10,336 nucleotides of DNA, from positions 1 to 10,336 of the forward strand of contig CAZQAA010000004.1 in assembly GCA_964591255.1 (NCBI GenBank). The letters run 5' to 3'. This DNA comes from CAZQAA01 sp964591255. GTDB lineage: Bacteria; Desulfobacterota; DSM-4660; Desulfatiglandales; Desulfatiglandaceae. Positions 6,040-10,336 of the stretch are shown one piece after another. The position numbers and the translations under genes were made by a program. Numbering within the stretch: position 1 is the stretch's first letter; the number at the start of each line of letters is the position of its first letter. The notes beneath the pieces were generated by a model. The model did not search any database and was not told the DNA's origin. It worked only from the letters and a program-made list of their open reading frames with translations.

Positions 6040-6384
6040 CTAAAATCTTTTTTCCTTTATCCTGGCGGCCTTACCCCTTAAGTTACGCAGGTAATAGAGT
6101 CTGGCCCTCCTTACCCTGCCCCTTGTCACTACTTCTATCTTGTCTATGGCGGGCGAGTGAAGAGGAAAGATCCTCTCAACCCCAATGCCGTAGGAGACCT
6201 TTCTAACGGTAAACGTAGCTCCTGTATTTCCCTTCCTCTTCCGTATGACAACCCCCTGAAACACCTGTATACGTTCCTTTTCGCCTTCCTTTATCCTTAC
6301 GTAGACCTTTACTGTATCCCCCGCTTTAAAATCGGGAATATCGAGCCTCAGTTGCTCCTTTTCGAGCGTTTCTATGATATTCAT
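6040..6384 (-). CDS. rplS: 50S ribosomal protein L19
   Basis: L19 sits at the interface of the 50S and 30S subunits. The 114 residues match the family in length and content: FKAGDTVKVYVRIKEGEKER, IQVFQGVVIRKRKG, TFTVRKVSYGIGVERIFPLHSP, then VTRGRVRRARLYYLRNLRGKAARI near the C-terminus. The start chosen is ATG 6382-6384, because AAGGAGG (6390-6396) lies five bases upstream and the protein then begins MNIIETLEKEQ as expected. The open frame extends to a TTG at 6418-6420, which would add 12 residues unlike the family. It follows the SPOUT methyltransferase gene after 32 bases and shares its frame with rnhB, separated by one TAG. Confidence 0.97.
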   Translation of the reverse strand: MNIIETLEKEQLRLDIPDFKAGDTVKVYVRIKEGEKERIQVFQGVVIRKRKGNTGATFTVRKVSYGIGVERIFPLHSPAIDKIEVVTRGRVRRARLYYLRNLRGKAARIKEKRF

Positions 6385-6416
6385 CTCTTCCTCCTTTAAT
6401 TCATAATACCCCGTAT

Positions 6417-6977
6417 TCAATCATGCCTTCCTACCAGCCGGTCCAGTATTATGGCCGCTGCGCTCCTGACTGACAGGTGTCTGTAACCGGTTTTTCCATA
6501 GATAGGTTCAAGGACATAGTCTGCATCCTCTATAACAGTTTTTCCGAGACCCCATGCCGTCCCGAATATCAGGATAACCACCCTGTCTTCGGAGATGATT
6601 TTGCTTGTCTCTTTATAAGAAATGGAGCAATCCTTTTGCCTGGAGGCGTCGGTTGCAATCATAAGTGGGGTCTCTTTCTCGATTTCTGTTATCATATGCA
6701 GGGCCGTCGAGAGATCATGTACCACTTTAAGTAATGCAATAGCCTCTTTTCTGTCCTTATTATAATTTGCTCCATAACCTGTAGTCCAGTGTCTTTTGAC
6801 CCTTTCGGCCAGTCTTCTCTGGTCATCAAGGGGATTAATAACAAAAAAAATCTTGACACCATAGGTCCTGGAGAGACGGGCTATATCGTGAATATCCACC
6901 GTGGTGATAGCCGAGGCGATAACCTGATAATTTTTGTTGTAAACAGGGTAATGAACAAGCCCAATATATAGTCGCAT
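6417..6977 (-). CDS. SPOUT-type RNA methyltransferase, PF09936-like, target unknown
   Basis: I recognise this as the family called Methyltrn_RNA_4 (PF09936), SAM-dependent methyltransferases with a trefoil knot related to the catalytic part of TrmD; the RNA target has not, to my knowledge, been established. The 186 residues show the family pattern: YIGLVHYPVYNK (4-15), TTVDIHDIARLSRTYG (25-40), WTTGYGANYNKDRKEA (64-79), then the probable SAM-binding knot with ILIFGTAWGL (135-144) and EPIYGKTGYRHLSVRSAAAI (157-176). There is no recognisable extra RNA-binding domain. The ATG at 6975-6977 is 4 bases from the trmD stop. The steady placement beside trmD and rplS suggests a job on rRNA or tRNA (inference). 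Confidence 0.9.
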   Translation of the reverse strand: MRLYIGLVHYPVYNKNYQVIASAITTVDIHDIARLSRTYGVKIFFVINPLDDQRRLAERVKRHWTTGYGANYNKDRKEAIALLKVVHDLSTALHMITEIEKETPLMIATDASRQKDCSISYKETSKIISEDRVVILIFGTAWGLGKTVIEDADYVLEPIYGKTGYRHLSVRSAAAIILDRLVGRHD

Positions 6978-6981
6978 AGGA

Positions 6982-7725
6982 TCAAGATCCAGGTCCTTTG
7001 GCCCCTTTCAGTTTTACCAGAATCCTCTTGTCTTCACTGGTTAATTTATTCTCGTGGAGAAGGTCTGGCCTTTTCTTTAGCGTCATCCTAAGGGCTTGGG
7101 TCCTGCGCCACAGACGAATCTCTTCGTGATTTCCCGACAGGAGGACATCCGGCACCTCCATCTCTTTGAATACCCGAGGCCTGGTATATTGTGGATATTC
7201 CAATAGTCCATCTTCAAAAGAGTCCTCTAAGTTGGATCTTTGCCCACCAAGCACACCAGGAATGAGTCTGCTTACAGCATCAATAACAACCATGGCGGCA
7301 AGCTCTCCTCCGCTAAGGATATAGTCACCCACGGACAATTCCATGTCAACAAGGCCCATGCGTACCCTTTCGTCTACCCCTTCATAGCGTCCGCAAATAA
7401 AGATAAGTTGATCCCAGGTGGAAAGTTTCCATGCAGTATCTTGGTCAAAAGTCCTGCCCTGCGGACTCATGAGGATTACCTGAGTCTTGCCCTGCATCCT
7501 CTCAACAGATTCCAGTGCCCGGTAGATGGGTTCTGGTTTCATGACCATACCTTCTCCACCCCCATATGGGCGGTCATCCGTCTCTCTGTGAGGACCCTCT
7601 GCAAAGTCGCGGATATTGACTACAGTCACATCCAGCAATTTCCTCTTTACCGCCCTGCCCAGAACCCCATCTCTCAAAAAGGGATGAAACATTTCCGGAA
7701 ATATGGTTAGCACATCATATCTCAT
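6982..7725 (-). CDS. trmD: tRNA (guanine37-N1)-methyltransferase TrmD
   Basis: TrmD methylates N1 of G37 next to the anticodon in tRNAs reading codons that begin with C, or for Pro and Arg, and so guards against +1 frameshifting. The 247 residues fit the family. Seen are the start YDVLTIFPEMF (3-13), RPYGGGEGMVMKPEP (52-66), LMSPQGRTFDQ (85-95), the knot with ICGRYEGVDERV (110-121) and ELSVGDYILSGGELAA (129-144), SRLIPGVLG with R153, LEDSF with the catalytic Asp at 168, and LLEYPQYTRP (174-183). The C-terminal helical domain is complete. The start overlaps the 3' end of rimM by 11 bases, the usual close pairing of these two genes. Confidence 0.97.
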   Translation of the reverse strand: MRYDVLTIFPEMFHPFLRDGVLGRAVKRKLLDVTVVNIRDFAEGPHRETDDRPYGGGEGMVMKPEPIYRALESVERMQGKTQVILMSPQGRTFDQDTAWKLSTWDQLIFICGRYEGVDERVRMGLVDMELSVGDYILSGGELAAMVVIDAVSRLIPGVLGGQRSNLEDSFEDGLLEYPQYTRPRVFKEMEVPDVLLSGNHEEIRLWRRTQALRMTLKKRPDLLHENKLTSEDKRILVKLKGAKGPGS

Positions 7726-8248
7726 TCAAGTCAAGCAGTCCCTCCATGGGCGTAATAATCATTATTCGTTTTTCCAGGTCGATTTCTTTGATCACCTCAT
7801 GGGTAGCGGGGATGAGAATTTCCCTTTTTCCATCTTTAATCACGTAGATATCGTTTCCCCCTGTGGATATGATTTGGGACACGATCCCCAGATAGCTCCC
7901 CGACTCCAGATAGACGCCAAGTTTCAAGATCTCATGCCAGAAATATTCGTCCTCATTACGGACAAGAGACCCTTTTTTGATAAATATCTCTGCACCCCTA
8001 AGATTTTCTGCCTCCTCTTTTTGGTCCAACCCATCCAGTTTTATCAATAGGGAATTTTTGTAAGGACTGACGGACGAGACCGTGAACTCTATAAGTTTGC
8101 CTGATATGGCTCTTATAAACAGAGTCCTGGCCTCCAGGAAAGTTGTCCGGGAATGGGCATACGATTCGATTTTAAGCAGTCCCCTTAATCCATGGGGCCG
8201 GAGGACCTTCCCTATGAGTAGGAGACTGTCCCTGGGAGTGTCTTTCAA
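7715..8248 (-). CDS. rimM: Ribosome maturation factor RimM
   Basis: RimM binds the 30S head near S19 and helps 16S rRNA processing. The 177 residues hold the N-terminal domain with LIGKVLRPHGLRGLLKIES (11-29) and AENLRGAEIFI (80-90), and the C-terminal PRC barrel with EYFWHEILKLGV (101-112), LGIVSQIISTGGNDIYVI (120-137), EILIPATHEVIKEID (143-157) and EGLLDL (169-174). The TGGND stretch more often reads TGAND. The start is TTG 8246-8248, two bases past the upstream stop; no ATG or GTG is available before the first conserved motif. No strong ribosome site is seen, so coupling to the KH gene is likely. Confidence 0.96.
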   Translation of the reverse strand: MKDTPRDSLLLIGKVLRPHGLRGLLKIESYAHSRTTFLEARTLFIRAISGKLIEFTVSSVSPYKNSLLIKLDGLDQKEEAENLRGAEIFIKKGSLVRNEDEYFWHEILKLGVYLESGSYLGIVSQIISTGGNDIYVIKDGKREILIPATHEVIKEIDLEKRIMIITPMEGLLDLNEI

Positions 8249-8250
8249 GG

Positions 8251-8481
8251 TTACTCAATGATTTCCAAGACTGATCTTTTCCCTATCTTGGTGGAGGCTG
8301 CACTGAGAACCGTTCTCATGGCACGGGCTGTCCGGCCCTGTTTGCCTATGACCTTTCCCAAGTCTTCCTTGGCTACTTTCAATTCGATAACAGAGGTTTG
8401 CTCTCCCTCTATTTCCGTGACCTCAACCTCCTCCGGTTTGTCCACCAGTGCCTTTGCGATGTATGCTATCAGATCTTTCAT
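8251..8481 (-). CDS. khpA: KhpA-like KH-domain RNA-binding protein
   Basis: Small single-KH proteins of this type, also called YlqC, bind RNA and in some Gram-positive species pair with KhpB. The 76 residues hold one KH domain. The GxxG loop is GKQG (46-49) in DLGKVIGKQGRTARAMRTVL (40-59). The N-terminal helix IAYIAKALVDKPEEV is typical. A good ribosome site, GGAGG, lies nine bases before the ATG at 8479-8481. The place between rpsP and rimM is the standard one for this gene. The gene symbol follows family usage; function in this organism is inferred. Confidence 0.93.
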   Translation of the reverse strand: MKDLIAYIAKALVDKPEEVEVTEIEGEQTSVIELKVAKEDLGKVIGKQGRTARAMRTVLSAASTKIGKRSVLEIIE

Positions 8482-8522
8482 CTCGCCATACCTCCGTCTT
8501 TGATTTCACTTCCTGTGCCGGA

Positions 8523-8786
8523 TCATTTTGCTGTTGCAGAAGATTGCAGCAAACCCTCTTTTTTTAAAAGTGCTCTCGCAGATTCGGAAACAAGTGCACC
8601 CTTTCCAAGCCAGTAGTTGACCTTGTCCTCATGGATTTTGACCACCGCCGGTTCTTTCATAGGATCATAATAACCCAATATTTCCAAGAATTTTCCGTCC
8701 CGCGGCGACTTTGAGTCTGCGGCGATCATTCGGTAAAACGGTTTTTTCTTGGTCCCCATTCTTGTCAACCTGATTCTAACGGCCAT
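8523..8786 (-). CDS. rpsP: 30S ribosomal protein S16
   Basis: S16 is an early-binding protein of the 30S body. The 87 residues begin MAVRIRLTRMGTKKKPFYRM, followed by AADSKSPRDGKFLEILGYYDP, both strong family marks, then VNYWLGKGALVSESARALLKK. The ATG is at 8784-8786. GGAGG lies 13 bases upstream, a longer spacing than usual, with an AT-rich gap. The 73-base space after ffh is the largest between protein genes in the block. It is AT-rich with a weak ATTAAAA/TTTTAAT hairpin (8809-8815 with 8824-8830) and shows no clear promoter or terminator. Confidence 0.97.
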   Translation of the reverse strand: MAVRIRLTRMGTKKKPFYRMIAADSKSPRDGKFLEILGYYDPMKEPAVVKIHEDKVNYWLGKGALVSESARALLKKEGLLQSSATAK

Positions 8787-8859
8787 ATATGTTTTATAAC
8801 CTCCACAAATTAAAATTAATGTTTTTTAATGCCTCTGATACTTCCACTGTATCCCGATT

Positions 8860-10191
8860 TTATCCCAACAGGGATGATATATTAGGCATACCCTTTCTTG
8901 TTCTTGAAAATCGTTCTATCATCTTTTTTGCCTGAGTAAAATTTTTTAATAGACGATTTACATCCTGAATTGTGGTTCCGCTTCCCTTGGCAATCCTCCT
9001 TTTCCTGCTCCCCTTGATTATCTTATAGTTTTGCCTTTCCTCCTTTGTCATGGAATTGATAATGGCTTCCACCTTAACCAACTCTCTTTCATCCTGACCG
9101 GCCTGTTTAAGTTTCTTGATCTGGCCCATACCAGGCAGCATTCCGAGGATTTGTTCAAGAGGCCCTATCTTTTTCATCTGGTTCAGCTGTGAACGGAAAT
9201 CCTCCAGATCAAATTCACTCTTTTTAAGCCTTTTTTGCAGCCTTTTGGTCTCTTTTTCATCGAATTGTTCCTGGGCCTTTTCAATGAGAGATATCACATC
9301 TCCCATACCCAGGATTTGAGATGCCATCCTGTCCGGATGAAAGGGCTCAAGGGCATCAATATCCTCTCCCGTACCTATAAATTTGATAGGTTTCCCGGTT
9401 ACCGCCTTTATGGACAGGGCCGCACCTCCTCTTGCATCCCCTTCCATTTTGGTCAGGATAATCCCTGTGATCTCAAGGGCCTTGTCAAATTGCTCGGCCA
9501 CGTTTACTGCATCCTGTCCGGTCATGGCATCGGCCACCAGAAGGATCTCGGCAGGAGTCATCTTTGCCTTAATCCTGACAAGTTCCGCCATCAGTTCTTC
9601 ATCAACATGAAGACGGCCTGCAGTATCTATAACCAGTACATCAGCACCTTCTTTGCCTGCAGTGGCCAGGGCCTTGAGACATATCTCTTCCGGTCTTTGA
9701 TCAGGGCTTGACGGATATACGGGTATGTTGATTCTGGCGCCCAATTTGCTCAATTGTTCAATAGCGGCAGGTCTATATATATCCGCAGGTACCAGATACG
9801 GCTGTCTCCCCTGTTTTCTGAGCTGCTTGGCCAGCTTGGCGGCAGTGGTTGTCTTGCCCGAACCCTGGAGGCCCGTGAGCATTAGCGAAAAAGGAGGCCT
9901 TCCAATCAGCCTGAGCCCGTGAGCCTGTTCCCCCATCAACCGGGTCAGCTCTTCCCTGACGATTTTTATGAGCTGTTGACCTGGCGTAAGGCTTTTAAGG
10001 ACTTCCTGGCCAATGGCACGCTGGTTGATCTCCCCCACAAGTCCTTTGACCACTTTGTAGTTGACATCGGCTTCAAGGAGGGCTAAACGGACTTCCTTGA
10101 GAGCGGCCTTGATATTGGTCTCAGTTAGTGTGCCCCGGCCGGTTACTTTCTTAAATACGCTATTTAATTTTTCTGTTAGGCTCTCAAACAT
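8860..10191 (-). CDS. ffh: Signal recognition particle protein Ffh (GTPase)
   Basis: Ffh with 4.5S RNA binds signal sequences on ribosomes and hands them to FtsY at the membrane. The 443 residues have the N domain (about 1-90), the G domain with P-loop GLQGSGKTT (107-115), ADIYRPAA (136-143), DTAGR (189-193) and GKPIKFIGTGE (266-276), and the methionine-containing M domain with LGMLPGMGQIKK and the RNA-binding stretch GSRKRRIAKGSG (394-405). The fourth GTPase motif reads TKMEGDARGG (247-256): the guanine-specifying Asp of TKxD is Glu250 (codon GAA). The ATG matches the family start MFESLTEKL. No Shine-Dalgarno is seen in the AT-rich bases before it, and the predicted leader is very short. It is the first gene of the block. 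Confidence 0.98.
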   Translation of the reverse strand: MFESLTEKLNSVFKKVTGRGTLTETNIKAALKEVRLALLEADVNYKVVKGLVGEINQRAIGQEVLKSLTPGQQLIKIVREELTRLMGEQAHGLRLIGRPPFSLMLTGLQGSGKTTTAAKLAKQLRKQGRQPYLVPADIYRPAAIEQLSKLGARINIPVYPSSPDQRPEEICLKALATAGKEGADVLVIDTAGRLHVDEELMAELVRIKAKMTPAEILLVADAMTGQDAVNVAEQFDKALEITGIILTKMEGDARGGAALSIKAVTGKPIKFIGTGEDIDALEPFHPDRMASQILGMGDVISLIEKAQEQFDEKETKRLQKRLKKSEFDLEDFRSQLNQMKKIGPLEQILGMLPGMGQIKKLKQAGQDERELVKVEAIINSMTKEERQNYKIIKGSRKRRIAKGSGTTIQDVNRLLKNFTQAKKMIERFSRTRKGMPNISSLLG

Positions 10192-10211
10192 AATTAATTA
10201 GATAAGCTGTT

Positions 10212-10257
10212 AATATACGCAAATTTTTAGACTATATCAATCTCTATTATGTGTCAA
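10212..10257 (-). promoter_or_regulatory. Candidate ffh operon promoter(s)
   Basis: The better candidate is TTGATA (10235-10240), a 17-base spacer and TATATT (10212-10217) on the minus strand. It would start transcription near 10205, only about 14 bases before the ffh ATG. An overlapping option has a perfect -35, TTGACA (10252-10257), with a 17-base spacer to TAGTCT, and would give a longer leader. Either could drive the whole block through smpB. Confidence 0.65.
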
Positions 10258-10336
10258 TTAGTTTCCATGCATAAAAGGGACTTTTTCACGATCCCGGCCC
10301 GGGCAATAATTGCATGTTAACATTATAGTAATCCTA
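10258..10336. other. Short end stretch without a gene
   Basis: No coding region is seen. CCCGGCCCGGG lies near the middle as a compact GC inverted repeat, without a T-run to make it a terminator. TGTTAACA near the edge is an 8-base palindrome of unknown meaning. Any upstream neighbour lies outside the window. Confidence 0.5.

Noticed and set aside
6385..6420. Twelve-residue N-terminal extension of L19 from a TTG
   Set aside because: A strong AAGGAGG lies just before the internal ATG at 6384, and the family begins there.
10290..10310. Terminator of an upstream gene at the right edge
   Set aside because: The CCCGGCCCGGG repeat has almost no loop and no T-run; no upstream gene is visible to need it.

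Overview
The window looks like chromosomal DNA from a Desulfobacterota-type (former Deltaproteobacteria) bacterium. The evidence is the gene order, the protein styles, a tmRNA whose proteolysis tag reads ADDYAYALAA (close to tags I recall from Geobacter and Desulfotalea), and the presence of the PF09936-type SPOUT methyltransferase beside trmD. This placement is inferred from sequence style, not from a database search.

From about 1209 to 10191, everything sits on the minus strand as one tightly packed block. In transcription order (right to left) it runs: ffh, rpsP, khpA-like KH gene, rimM, trmD, PF09936 SPOUT methyltransferase, rplS, rnhB, yraN, rsmI, HPr gene, ptsI, smpB, then the tmRNA gene ssrA. 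Most junctions are overlaps or gaps of a few bases, so a long operon is likely. A sigma70-like promoter lies just upstream of ffh, and a second one lies between smpB and ssrA. The genes serve membrane targeting (Ffh), ribosome parts and maturation (S16, L19, RimM, RsmI), tRNA and RNA methylation (TrmD, PF09936), genome upkeep (RNase HII, YraN) and ribosome rescue (SmpB with tmRNA). An HPr/Enzyme I phosphorelay pair is embedded in the block, and no sugar permease gene is seen.

The left end differs in character. Positions 1-630 hold the N-terminal 210 codons of a minus-strand Fic family protein, cut by the window edge just before the expected catalytic HPFxxGNGR motif. Hand counts of several 60-base lines give about 57-68% GC there, against about 45-47% in the two core lines I counted. 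A 578-base gene-free stretch separates it from the 3' end of ssrA, a common integration site for islands. The first part of that stretch is very AT-rich and carries direct and inverted repeats around a candidate Fic promoter. No integrase and no second copy of the ssrA 3' end are visible here.

I did not find a clear new multi-gene system. The points most worth a second look are the Fic gene with its repeat-rich promoter, the altered motifs in RsmI (AEDTR-type), Ffh (TKxD) and HPr (HARP), the SPOUT methyltransferase of unknown target, and the cluster of TTG starts.
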